From Chloranthus sessilifolius (taxonomy: Eukaryota > Streptophyta > Magnoliopsida > Chloranthales > Chloranthaceae), in assembly GCA_021018995.1 (NCBI GenBank), contig CM037598.1, positions 41,656,685 to 41,720,684 on the forward strand: DNA of 64,000 nucleotides, written 5' to 3'. The position numbers and the translations under genes are program-made. Of this stretch, positions 21,670 through 32,572 are shown one piece after another. The notes below the pieces were generated by a model that saw only the letters and a list, made by a program, of their open reading frames with translations, searched no databases and was not told the origin of the DNA. Each line of letters begins with the position of its first letter. Position 1 is the stretch's first letter.

Positions 21670-23000
21670 CTAATCCTCCCCCGCAGCATCCTGACCAGCC
21701 GAAGCCTGGTCAGCGTCCCCACCATCAGCATCATCATCATCCGTGCCGTCATCACCCGCATTTGCAGGGACACTGGGACATACTCCTGATGTGAAAGGGT
21801 GGTGAACCGATGCTCGAATATCAACCATGTAAGTTGCATAGTCGGCTGGAAATGCGTGCTGCATCATGTATGTCAAAACCCCGCCATGACCCTCCAACTC
21901 CCGACTCATGGAGCTGGTATGCTGAGTGAGCTCCTAAATCTGCTGGCTCATAGAAGTCATCTGGCGAGTAAACTCTAACAAGGTGAGGACATCAGCCCGT
22001 GGGGCCTGATCGAGTGCGGGAGCGACAGGCTCTGCTGCTGCGTGCTCTGCATCCTCCTCTTCATCCTCATCAGGAACCACTGCACCTTTGGGAGCCTTGA
22101 TCAATCGATTGTAGGTCCAACCCCAATTGACTAAGTTATAAGATTTGAGACTGGCCATGGACCGTGGCTCAGTAGGGGGAATCCCATAAGCTGGTCCCAC
22201 TCTATAATTCTCAAACATAGCCGAAATCAAGCGAGCATATGGAATGCCCTTCGCCAGTGTCTTCACTTTCTTTCCCATTTTCTCACCAGCCTTAATGATA
22301 CCCTTAAAGATGATTTCTAGGGCATTAAACCAACATTCTTTAAATGCAGAAATTGAAATCTGTTGGATGGGGCCCCGACATTCAGATTTATGCCCAAAAG
22401 GGTAAAGGGTGGCCTTAAAAATGACGTCCAACATCCACATGGTATCGGGTATTTGAGAACGTGTAATGGCCTTGCCCGACCCATGTTTACCTTGGGTCAT
22501 TTGTGCAATGACCTCATGAACCGGGACAGATTTAGGGTGGGGAGGAACCAGACCCATAGTGGGTGAGTGTTTGTTCGGGCATGCACTACCATGGCAATGT
22601 CATCAAGGTCAAAGGCGTAGTCCCGACCGTCAAGGGTGGTGTAGATTTTCTTCACGTCTTCCCTTCGCATACGCTGATAGAATAAGCGTACCAAGCAAGG
22701 ATAGAAGTGTGTGTGTAAAGGTTACAACAATGAGGTTAATTGGGCTTTTTCAAGGTAATCAGAAGTCGACTTGGTAGTTTGCTACTGATCGAAGAGTTCA
22801 TGATCGAAGATCCACTCATCAGCAAAACCTTTAACACTCCAAAACTCACTGGGCTGTTCCCAGATTTGTGGGGGCATGGGTGGCACAGGGGTTTCAACCG
22901 GCTGTGGAGAGGGCTGTGTAGGTCGACTTGAAAACCCAGCCTTAGAAGCTGGCCTCTTTGAGGTTGGAACCTGTGTGGTGGTTTTCTTCCTAGGTCCCAT
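21670..23000 (-). pseudogene. Extra sense-strand ORF downstream of pol in element C
   Basis: I do not recognise this protein with certainty. It begins MGPRKKTTTQVPTSKRPASK at 23000, with a basic Pro/Ser-rich N-terminus, then an IWEQPSEFWSVKGFADEW stretch. A conserved middle follows (KKIYTTLDGRDYAFDLDDI; then ISISAFKECWFNALEIIFKG and KGIPYARLISAMFENYRVGP), then an acidic stretch (VPDEDEEEDAEHAA) and a Met/Gln-rich helix-like tail ending in Asp-rich repeats. About 440 codons if uninterrupted. It is broken by stops near 22783 and 21934 and a frame shift near 22560. The layout recalls the 'putative plant transposon protein' family in other plant retroelements, but that link is a guess. Element D has a diverged copy at 53566..54830. 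No signal peptide or membrane segment is seen. Confidence 0.7.
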
Positions 23001-23274
23001 TAAATAAAACACAGAAGAAACCGAAATCCACAAGAAAATCGACCAAAAATACAGGAGGAAAAAGGGTTTTACCTCTTTAGAATCCCCACAAGATGTTTCT
23101 TGGCCAAGCAATCAAAATCCCCAAGCCAATTCGAGTGGAATCCCCCTTGATCTCGGCTAAAATGTGGAAGAAAAATCAAAGGAACCCCAAAAATGCTCGA
23201 AAACCCCAGCTCAGACCTCTGCTTCAAATGCCCAAAATGCCAAAACCCTCAAAACAGAACCCACTCTTAACCAG

Positions 23275-23430
23275 ACAAATTCGACCATCGAATTTGAATT
23301 CGATGGTCAAATTTTAAATCGACCTCAAATTCCCTAAAAGTTTGTCAGGACTGAAATTTGGCCCCAAACTAGCTGTGACTTTTCACTGAAATTCGACCCT
23401 CCATTTGGAATTTTGACCCTCGAATTTCCC
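23275..23430. repeat. TCGA-type palindromic cluster upstream of the extra ORF (element C)
   Basis: Four to five copies of the same ttcgaccatcgaattt / gatggtcaaattt motif that marks the LTR of this element, here in the interior, 275..430 bases upstream of the extra ORF's ATG. Element D has the same arrangement (55083..55195). Confidence 0.75.
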
Positions 23431-23820
23431 GAGTTGAAATTTCCTCCCAAATTTCAAAATTATTGAAGTTTGGCTATAGTTTTGGGTCCAAATTGACTTC
23501 CCTTGTGCATTTTTATGTTAAACCTTGAACTTGACTATTACCTAAGTGCAAAACTATATTTTGGCTCAAGAATTCACCCGAGGAAATTACTATTTATCCC
23601 AAGGATCCATACGTCAATTAGTGAGAGTAAACATCCACCCGTTTGGTATGATTTCCAAAAATTTTCGTATATTTTTATGAAGTAGGAAAATATAAAAGTT
23701 GTCACACCGAGTTTATACAGACACAGAAAATTACATTGCACCGCCAAATTTGTATAGATAAAAAACAAGTACATTAAAATCCCAATTTCTCAGACATTCA
23801 TGATACAATCTCCCAAAAAG
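23431..23820 (-). other. Spacer between pol and extra ORF (element C)
   Basis: No coding frame recognised. It lies between the end of pol and the palindromic cluster. A promoter or splice acceptor for the extra ORF would be expected here, but I see no clear TATA box. Confidence 0.4.
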
Positions 23821-26800
23821 TCAATCAAACAAACTGGGATATTGCTCTCGGAGCGCAGCTTCTCGCTCCTAGGTGGCTTCCTCTGGTGTATGATTCTACC
23901 ATCGTATGATGACCAAAGGGATTCTCTTAGTCCATAGGATTTGCTCATTGCGATCTAAATCCTCGATCACTGTCAAACCATCTTGAATCTCGATGGGATG
24001 GTGATCAAGCACGTGAGTCGGGTCTCGTATCTATCTACGTGGCATGGACACATGGAAGACGTTGTGCATGCTGGATAATTGCGGTGGTAGCACCACTCGG
24101 TATGCAACCTCTCCGACTCGGTCTAATATCTCAAAAGGCCCAACATACCGAGGACTCAGCTTCCCTCATTTGCCAAATCACATAACGCCTTTTGTAGGTG
24201 AGATTCGAACAAACACATTGTTGCCGACCTAAAAGGTATGTGTTAGCGATAATTTTATCATGTAAAGACGTATTAATTGAAGAAATGCATGTAAGCTTAC
24301 CTAAAAATCCTCATGTCGCCACTTGAGATCGACGTAGCTCTTTTGACGACTCTGAGCTACACATATTCTCTCGCGAATCAATCGAACTGTCTCAATTGTA
24401 TGCTCTATAATCTCAGGTCCGATAATGAGCTTCTCACCCACTTCTTCCCAGTTTAGCGGAGACCTGCACTGCCGCCCATATAAAGCCTCGAACGGTGCCA
24501 TACCAATGCTAGCTTGGAAGCTATTATTATATGCGAACTCGATTAGAGGTAAGTGTTGGTCCCATGACTCATGAAAATCTAACATGCAAGCTCGTAGCAT
24601 GTCCTCTATGATCTGATTCACTCGCTCAGTCTGAGCATCGATCTGTGGGTGAAATGTTGAGCTGAAGTCGAGACGATAACCCATTCCTTCTTGAAACTAT
24701 TGCCAAAACTGTGAAGTAAACAACGGATCCCTGTCGGACACAATACTAGCTGGTATACCATGCAGTCGAACGATCTCCTTGAGGTATAACTCTGTAAGTC
24801 TACTGGCCGTATACTTAGTATTGTACGATAGGAAGTGAGCAGACTTGGTTAATCGATCGACAATGACCCTGATGGCATTGTTCTTCCTCAGTATTTTTGG
24901 TAAACCCAGGATAAAGTCCATTGAAATGGCTACCCATTTCCACTCGAGTATAGATAAAGGTTGCAATAACCCTGCTGGTTTTTTATGATCAACCTTAACC
25001 TGCAGACAAACCAAGCAACGCGATACATACTCCGTGACGCTGCGTTTCAACCCTTGCCACCAGAAGCTCTTCATCAAATTCTTATACATCTTGGTGCTAC
25101 CAGGATGTATGGCATACATCGATTTGTGAGCCTCTTCCAAAATGGTGTCCCGATGCTCAGTACTTATCGGTACACATACTCGGTCTTGAAACAACAAAGT
25201 TCCATCTTCCCGAATGGAGAAATCTTTCTTACTTCCATTAAGAACGTCTAGCCTAATCACCATCAGCTCATCATCTGTCATCTGAAGCTTCCTGATATTC
25301 TCGAAGAGTGTAGGGCACAGTACAAGTGTAGCCATCAATGCTCCCAACCCTTTCACATCAAACCGTGAGTTACCAAAAGCCATATCTTCTAAGAGCTTCC
25401 ATCGCTGTATCCGACTGACAAGACATGATAACTGTAGTGAAGACCTTCTACTGAGAGCATCAGCAACGATATTCACCTTTCCCGGATGGTATTGAATCAA
25501 GCAATCATAATCCTTCAAAAACTCCATCCATCGTCGCTGCCTCATATTCAAGTCCTTCTGAGTGAATAGGTACTTGAGACTCTTGTGATCAGTGAAGATA
25601 TCAAATATCTCACCGTAGAGGTAATTTCTCCAAATCTTTAGGGCAAATATAATTGCTGCTAACTCGAGATCTTGTGTCGAATAATTTCTCTCATGATCCT
25701 TCAACTACCTAGAACCATATGCAATGACTTGCTCATGTTGATTAAGCACACAGCCTAATCCGCTATAAGAAGCATCATTGTACACTGCGAAGCCCCCACT
25801 TCCTGAAGGTATAGCAAGTGCCAGTGCTGTAGTCAATCTCCGCTTTAGTTCCTGAAAGCTCTTCTCACACTACTCTGTCCAATCGAACTTCGCATTCGTC
25901 TTAATAAGTTGTATAACCAGACCAGATATTTTTAAGAAACCCTCGATAAATCTCTGATAGTACCCTGCCAGACCAAGGAAACTACGAACTTACTGTGTAG
26001 TCGGTTGTTCCCGATTCTGTGAAGTCAATCTTTGTAGGATCAACAAATATACCTGACTCAGAGACGACGTGGCCTAAGAAACTGACTTGATCGAGCCAAA
26101 ACTCACACTTGCTGAGTTTGGCATACAACAGATGGTCCCTCAGTGTTTGAAGAGCCACTCGTAGATGCTGCACATGCTCCTCTCTAGTTTTCAAATAGAT
26201 GAGGATGTCAGCTATGAAAACTACCATAGACTTGTCTAGGTGTGGCTTGAACACCCGGTTCATCAGATCCCTAAACGATGCAGGCGCATTCGTCAACCCA
26301 AATGGCATCACTAAGAACTCATAGTGGCCATGTCACATACGAAACATGGTCTTGGATATATCTTTCGCCTTGATCTTGAGCTGGTGATAGCCTGACCTCA
26401 GATCAATTTTCGAGAAGAACTCCGCACCTTGCAATTGATCAAACAAGTCATCTATCCGCTGAAGTGGATAACAATTCTTAATCATCATCTTGTTGAGTTG
26501 GCGATAATCGATGCACAGACGCATCGATTTTTCTTTCTTCTTCACAAAAAGTACCGGCGCTCCCCAAAGAGAAACACTCGATCGAATGAAGCCTTTATCT
26601 AACAGTTCCTGTAGCTGTTCCTTGAACTCTTTCAACTCCGCGAGCACCATCCAATATGGAGCCTTGGACAATGGTTCTGTACCCAGATCTAAGTAAATCG
26701 TGAACTCAATCTCTCGGTCTGGTGGCAATCCAGGCAGATCTTCAGGAAAGACATCGGGAAACTCACTTGCAACCGTGATAAGCACGATGTCCCGATCTTT

Positions 26801-27275
26801 CTCCTTATGATCTTGCAAGTAAGCGATATCCACAACAACCATTTCTCATCAAACACTCAGCTCAGATAGCTGAGATAAGAGGTGCGACATTCGATTTAAT
26901 TCATTAAAATTGAAAGGATTTCATCTTTAGAGGTCAAAAGGTCACAATCTTCCACAGACAGTCCACACTCGTGTGGTATGCTGACAACCAATCCATCCCG
27001 AGAATCACATCAAACCCTTCCATGCTCAGCGTAATCATGTCGATCATTGTCTCGTGATCATCGACTATCACGATCACTGACTGACACACTGTATCCGTGC
27101 TCACTGAGCTTCCCGTAGGAACCTTCACTTCTAAGATGAAAGCAAGTGGTTTGGGAACGATGCCCAACTTCTCAGAGAAAAGAGGAGTAATGAATGAGTG
27201 ACTAGACCCAGGGTCTATCAGTACTCGTGCTTTATTTTTACTCAAGTCGCCTTCACGACTCATATCAAGGGTACC
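23821..27275 (-). pseudogene. pol: Chromovirus C pol: protease, RT, RNase H, integrase, chromodomain
   Basis: Protease (27275..26934) has ARVLIDPGSSHSFITPLFSE. RT (26842..25982) has [31 protein letters not shown] and a damaged catalytic box FIADIL (family FVDDIL), which by itself should kill activity. RNase H follows ([40 protein letters not shown]). The integrase H2C2 region ([23 protein letters not shown]) and core ([42 protein letters not shown]) lie at 25250..24301. After an intron-like gap (24300..24229) come VGNNVFVRISPTKGVM, the integrase tail and a chromodomain-like end, with EQYPSLFD and a stop at 23821. Several stops and frame shifts. Family organisation is complete. Confidence 0.9.
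24229..24300 (-). other. Candidate intron between integrase and chromodomain (element C)
   Basis: Minus strand: GATTTTTAG|GTAAGCTTAC ... ACATACCTTTTAG|GTCGGC, 72 nt, with both splice consensus ends intact. The stretch has no counterpart in ordinary integrase, and its translation does not agree with element D's insert at the same place (56006..55937). The exon codon before it (expected CAG) is now TAG. Confidence 0.55.
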
Positions 27276-27402
27276 TTTTATCAAGAATTTTACCATTAAT
27301 TATATGCAATGATTTTCATTTTTTCAAAATTATTGGTAAAGAACTTATAGTTAAATCAATGTAAACTAATATAAGAATTTCCAATCTGAACTTTAATGAT
27401 AC
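27275..27402 (-). other. Candidate intron between Gag knuckle and protease (element C)
   Basis: Minus strand: GTGATCCAAG|GTATCATTAAAG ... TTGATAAAAG|GTACCCTTG, 128 nt, with stops in the gag frame. Joining the ends restores a phase-1 Gly codon and the frame GTLDMSREGDLSKNKARVLI. D (59083..58960) and E' (15470..15298) agree in place and phase. The last base shown is shared with the adjoining coding entry by convention only. Confidence 0.65.
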
Positions 27403-28654
27403 CTTGGATCACGTCATTCAACGTTTGGACATTCTGCGCAGTCACCGCATAGGCTTGACCTTGAACAGTAGGTCGCATCGATTTCTGTGTAGAGATTGAT
27501 GTAGTCTTTCCCTTGTCCGCCTCAGGACAATTCCTGATCATATGACCAACCTTTCCTCGCCTAAAGTACCCCCCAGTGTTCCTTCAGCAATCCTCAATCT
27601 TATTTGGTTTCCCACATCGTGTACATGCTGGAGTAGGAACAGGAGTAATAGGTGGTCCCCGTGATGATCCCTAAGTCATAGAAGCTCCACTCACAGTAGT
27701 GCTCCCAGCTCGGAAAGGTCGCACTGGTGAAGAACTCTGCGGTCACTGATAGGAAGAAGACACAAGTCCCGACACAACAGCGGGCTTGGAATACGATGGC
27801 TGAATAGGATAGTGAGGAGGTTTTGAGAACCTTAGCTTTTTGTTTGCCTGCCCAGACGCACTCAACTGTCCCTGGCCGAACCGGTTTCTATTTCCCTATT
27901 CTCGCCTCAGATACTATTTCTGAATGTCTTCCTCTCCAATGAGAGCCTTTGACATGACACCCGCATAAGTCTCCATCTCCCACATCGACACCCTCTCTTG
28001 AATGTTTGGCCTCAAGCCCCTCTAAAATTTCTGAGCCCTCGTCAACTCAGTGGCCACATGCAAGGGTGTGAATTGTGCAGGTCTATCAAATTCTGTGCCG
28101 TACTGGTGCATTGACATCTCATTCTATTCCAGCTTAATGAACTGGACTTCCCACTGATTTCATATGATCTTTGGAAAATACTGATCATTGAATGTGTCCA
28201 CAAACTCTGCCTAAATCCATGGAGAGTTGGGGTAGTCCTACTCTCGAGTCCTGGATATAGATTTCCACCAAGGACTGGCCTCGCCTAATAGCTTGAAGGT
28301 TGCCCGGCGCACCTTCTCAACATCAGTGCACTACAACACCTTAAAGATTTTCTCCATTTCGTTGATCCATCCCTCGGCCTCTATGGGATCTGTCTGACTA
28401 GAGAAAGTAGGAGGTCTCATCATCCTGAACTCTGCAAATCCGTCGGACTGATTTTTTGTTGCCAGTAACTCTGTCTGTCGATCCATTGCTGCAGTTTGTT
28501 GAGCCATATTGTTGGCCAAGGCCGCCAACACCTGGTCAACATTTCCTCCCTCAGGTCTAGCAGTTCCTAAAGGATATGCATTAGGACTCGACACGAATCT
28601 CTCTCTGTCGTGCGAGGTACCTATGCCCTCATCGATCTCCTCAATGCGAGCCAT
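27403..28654 (-). pseudogene. gag: Chromovirus C Gag, broken
   Basis: Starts at ATG 28654 (MARIEEIDEGIGTSH). The Gag domain has SDGFAEFRMMRPPTFSSQTD and, in broken frames, the pieces for capsid folding (28330..27950). The zinc knuckle near 27575..27530 reads YFRRGKVGHMIRNC: two knuckle cysteines are replaced (Tyr and Arg), whereas element D keeps CFRCGKIGHMIKDC. The C-terminal linker (VQGQAYAVTAQNVQTLNDVIQ) runs into the candidate intron. Several stops. Confidence 0.8.
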
Positions 28655-28752
28655 TCTAGGCCCTTCCTCTATGTTAAAGAACAACAACAATAGATCGGTA
28701 TGTAGATTATAAAACAATGCCCTTAGTCCTAAGACTCTGAACCTAGAGCCTT

Positions 28753-28764
28753 GCTCTGATACCA
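28753..28764 (-). promoter_or_regulatory. Primer-binding site (tRNA-iMet) of element C
   Basis: Minus strand TGGTATCAGAGC, a perfect complement of the initiator tRNA-Met 3' end, two bases from the LTR. Confidence 0.9.
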
Positions 28765-28766
28765 AC

Positions 28767-30962
28767 TATGAGGACCTGACTTTTCCAATCCTTAAAGGTA
28801 TAGGAAAGGCTGGTTCATCAACTTATTGATTTCTCAATAAGCCGTAACAACCAGAAGCCGACAGCATAAGCATAGGTCAAAATAGAGGCATAGCAAAATA
28901 AGCAATAACAAACGCTCATTTAAAATAATATATCACCCAAAGGAACCAGGAAGAACCACCAGTGATGGCCAATCCAACACCTAAAATAGTGGTTCCTAAT
29001 AATGGTTCCTCAAGTCATATCCAAAAAGACAAAACAATGGCCTAGGGCCTAATATTCAATTAATTCGAAACCAAAAGTACCAAAAGTATAATCTAGATCA
29101 AGGAAAGAATTCCTCCGTTGGGGTCTGCAATTCCTCCGTTGGAATATACTCGAAGTCCTCAAGATCCAGATCTTTAGAACCCAAGTCAGTCTCAGCACCT
29201 GTGACGTATCGGGGTGAGCTAACATCAAAGCTCAATAGAGGAAGCATATCCATTTGCACTTTCTCATAAATAAGGGTTTTTCAAGGACAAAATCAGATCA
29301 GATATGGTTTTTCAAAAGATGCTTCAATGTCTAATTTCCAGTTCTAAAATCGAAAGTTAAAATATGATTCCATAAAACTGATGTTCTAATGTTTTCAAAT
29401 TCTGAATTAACATGCTTCTTGTCTTAAATTTATAACTTAAAAATAATCTCTCAAATTACATTCTAGCATGAGAGCGCGAGTATCACCGATGGGAAAACCT
29501 ACTAACCATTGTCGTTCATGAACCCTTTTTCGAAAGTGCAACAAGCCCCTACGTAATGAGGGCAACTTGCGCCAAACTGAAATTACCCTCAACACGGTTG
29601 GTAGGATCTAGGTTTTCGTTCGTATGTGCCTCAAATCAAATGCAATGTTATACATATCATATGTTATGTCATTAATACATTTTTCAGATTTTCGGAGTTC
29701 AGATTCAAATTTCACATTCAAAGATGAGGTTCGGAAGTTCAAATTTCTGAGTTCTTATATCAAAGTTTCGGAGTTCTTGCTCATGCACTGTTTTTCAAGG
29801 TTCAAATTTTATGCTTGTAAACCAATAACCAAAACTTATAATAGAATGCGAATAAGGTTTAGGGTTCCCCTACCTTAACTCAAATCGATCCAAAAACATT
29901 CAAAGCAGTCCGCACAATGGACCTCTATCACCAAACCTGCAATGATTAATTCCAAAGGTGTTAATTTAGTCCAAAAAGTCAACCAAAGGACTCCCCAAAG
30001 TAGTTTCCAAAACTTAAAAAAAATAAAAAAAAATAGGGCAAAATTTGACCCTCGAATTTATTTTCGATGGTCGAATTTTAAATATGATGGTCGAAAATAA
30101 ATTCGACCCTCGAATTCTTAAAATTTCATCAGGCCCTAAAAATCGAAATATGACCCTCGAATTTAAATTCGATGGCCGAATTTCAAATTCGACCCTCAAA
30201 TTTCTCTAGGTCTGGTTTTCGAATTTTGTTCTTTAGATTTGTTTGTTCATTCCAAACCATAGTTTGTTTATCTTCTCTACGTTCACCATATTTGTACACT
30301 AAGCAAGGCATAATTTATTTAACTCAAAGGGGTTTAAAAGTTTACCTCTTGAAGTTAGATCTCTTGGGTCTCGTTGCACCAATTTTAAACACCGAAACCA
30401 ACCACAAAGTTTAGTAGGCTTGGATTTTCAAGTCAGCCTATCACAAAGTTGCTTCATGAGCAAGAGACCAAGACATCCACAGAATTATCCTCTCGCCCCT
30501 ATCCTTCTCTCTTAATAGTTTAAACTGATCAGAAATAAAATACAAGGCTTATTAGTGGTTGAGATGGGGAGAGGGATTCTAAATCACAAGGGATCTAAGA
30601 TCAAAGCAAGGAGGTAAGGTTTCAAAGGCCTCTATTCAGATTCATACGAGAGAGAGAGAAGAGTGAGACTTCTCCTCTACACTTCTCTCTTTATCAACTA
30701 ATAAGAAAATCAAATATCTAGATTTTTACTTTTACAATTCTATCCTCTTAACTTGCAACTATTTTCGGTGTTAAGCGCTCACATATTACTTAATGTATAT
30801 GCTACAATAGATTTGACTTCCACAAGTCCGAAAGCAAAATCCTTTGGTCACATCTCTCATCATACTCTAACTTACCAAAATCAACCTGGTTCGTCTCGTA
30901 AATTTTTCAGGCACGCCTACCGAGGTAACCGAAATTAGGTCTAAAATATCAAGGATATTACA
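28767..30962 (-). repeat. 5' LTR of chromovirus C
   Basis: 2196 bp, + strand TATGAGGACC (worn TGTGACGACC) to GGATATTACA. Its TATA site is changed (ctttatcaact, near 30690) compared with the 3' LTR. TCGA cluster at 30045..30215. Confidence 0.9.
30045..30215. repeat. TTCGAnnnTCGAA-type palindromic cluster (5' LTR of C)
   Basis: Counterpart of 20095..20265 with a few substitutions. Confidence 0.85.
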
Positions 30963-31982
30963 CTTTTTTTACGACAACACCGAAAAGGTTTCGATGTCGC
31001 GTACGTGAAATATTTGTTGAAGCTTGGGCCGCAAGGACTCTCCGAGACCAAGGGTCGTCTGCCGAAACTCTTACGACCGATTCGCAGGTCACCTTGTGAT
31101 CCACGGTTCTAAATCAAAGGATTTGAAAGGGTTGAAAAGGTAGTGGGTTTGAGCTAGAAGAAGGGTATATATATATTTTTTTTTTTGCTTGGCTTTTTGC
31201 TCTAAGGGTTGAGCAGAGTCTGTGTGCTATAGAGTTTATAATTCTTCAAAGGTCGAAGCAGGAAGAAGAAGAAGGCTATGTCGAGTTTTGTAGTGGTTTA
31301 GCTGCACTTTGTGTGCATGGGATTTAAGAATGACTCATGCCTTCGTGGAGATATGCTGGCGGATTAACAACTTATAAGCTATTAACAGCTAGAATTCCCT
31401 ATGGTGCCCAAACTAGTTTGTAGTGTATGCACATATAAGACAACTTAGGCTTATATGCACTGTAAAGTGAATACACTAGTTTGCAATGTAAAGTGAATAC
31501 CCAGGTTTGTATGCATAATCCATCTTAGGCTTGGCTTGAGTGTAATGCTAGTACATAATTAAAGATGGATAGCAGAGCTGCAGCTTTAGTGTAATTCTGT
31601 TACCCTTTAGTAAGTGTATGGGTAGTGCATGGCTCAGGTATAAATCTGTTGCATTTAAACTTAGTATATTTGGGATCTAGTGTAACTCCAATACACTGTT
31701 TATATATATATGTAACACTATAGAACTCAAGTGTATTATGTAATAAACCAATATAGTTATATGGGAGGGTTACAAATTCAAGTGTGTTTTTACTATACTA
31801 ACTTTAAGTGTATGAAGGACCGGGTTTTCCTAACAAAATTTACTAGGCCACTAAGGGCCTTACATTCGTATATGTTTTGAACATCAAATTAAATAGGTCC
31901 TTTGTGTCCCGTGTTAGGCACACGCCTGACCTGACTGCATCCATACATGATATTGTGGTTTTAAAATATGGTAGTTGTTGCA
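30963..31982 (-). repeat. 5' LTR of E', part 2 (outer end)
   Basis: Resumes after element C. A local direct repeat 'gtaaagtgaatac' lies near 31463..31502. The outer part (31810..31980) resembles, in reverse, the first ~200 bp of LTR E. The rest is too diverged to align by eye, and the end coordinate is an estimate. Confidence 0.5.
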
Positions 31983-32296
31983 GTTCTGCGGTTTATATTT
32001 TCAAATACATTTTAAATGTAAAAAAATATAAAAGAAATATAAAACTTGTAGTTCTATTCGGCTGAAAGCTGATGTGACATTATGACAAGTCCTTTCAAGC
32101 CATGCAATTTGCTGTTAAAAATAGTAAAACACCCCTTTCAATGCCTTCTTTCATGTACTCATGAGTCACGCCACAACAGTAATTACTGCAAAAGAATAAA
32201 AACATATGCAAAAAGAATAGAAAATTACACTGAAGGCAATAGTCAGACTCAGAAGCCACAAAACACGATGCTAAATAGTTGGGCGATACTGTATAC
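31983..32296. other. Upstream region of the terpene synthase
   Basis: No gene or known repeat seen. Likely host promoter-distal sequence between the retroelement nest and the gene. Confidence 0.4.
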
Positions 32297-32366
32297 ATAT
32301 CGGCACCGATACGTATCGGTTTGCCGAAAAACCGATACGTATCGGAATCGGCCGATATTTGATACC
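32297..32366. repeat. CCGATACGTATCGG palindrome pair and partial copies
   Basis: ACCGATACGTATCGG, a near-perfect palindrome, occurs twice about 30 bp apart, flanked by partial copies (catatcggc, atcggccgatat). It lies 200..270 bp upstream of the putative TATA box of the terpene synthase. Confidence 0.8.
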
Positions 32367-32564
32367 GTGCTTAATAGTAAAATTGTTTTATCTTTTTTGT
32401 TTGCTTCTAAAATTTTAAATAATTTGGTATTCATTTGAAGTTTAATTGTTTGACAAGTTATTTTAGTAGGTGAGAAGCATGAATGTCATTAGGTGGTTCA
32501 TTTTTATTATATTTAAAAGGAACAAGAAAGAAAAGTATCCATAACTAGAAAATGACATCATGGA

Positions 32565-32572
32565 TATAAATA
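32565..32572 (+). promoter_or_regulatory. Putative TATA box of the terpene synthase
   Basis: TATAAATA lies 102 bp before the ATG, the only good TATA-like site in the proper range. A W-box core (TTGAC) lies near 32449; WRKY control is only a possibility. Confidence 0.5.

Larger units (their letters stand above)
18832..30962 (-). mobile_element. Complete but decayed Tekay/Del-like chromovirus C with two LTRs
   Basis: 12.1 kb between LTRs 28767..30962 (5') and 18832..21010 (3'). Order on the minus strand: LTR, tRNA-iMet primer-binding site, gag, protease, RT, RNase H, integrase, chromodomain, an extra sense ORF, polypurine tract, LTR. Flanks ctttg / ctttt resemble a 5-bp target duplication with one change. 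It sits within LTR E'. The LTRs are very similar but differ by many substitutions and small indels, so the insertion is not recent. No intact coding frame remains. Confidence 0.9.
15132..31982 (-). mobile_element. Chromovirus E' (minus), split by nested insertions
   Basis: Oldest element of the left nest. The pieces are gag and the start of protease (16763..15132) and a 5' LTR in two parts (16915..18831 and 30963..31982) separated by element C. The join is supported by near-matching 5-bp flanks of C (ctttg / ctttt) and by resemblance of the far end (near 31880..31930, minus strand 'cgcctaacacggga') to the start of LTR E ('cgcctatcacggga'). The outer end at about 31982 is approximate. Pol beyond the protease start was displaced by B. 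Confidence 0.65.

Noticed and set aside
21462-21839. 125-aa minus-strand open frame with hydrophobic tail next to the extra ORF (possible env-like protein)
   Set aside because: Out of frame with the conserved extra ORF and not kept in element D.
28753-28764. tRNA-like ends (initiator Met and Asp) at several places
   Set aside because: These are primer-binding sites; no cloverleaf or full tRNA gene found.
18832-30962. Element C as an active retrotransposon
   Set aside because: Stops, frame shifts, damaged RT box and zinc knuckle, and differing LTRs.
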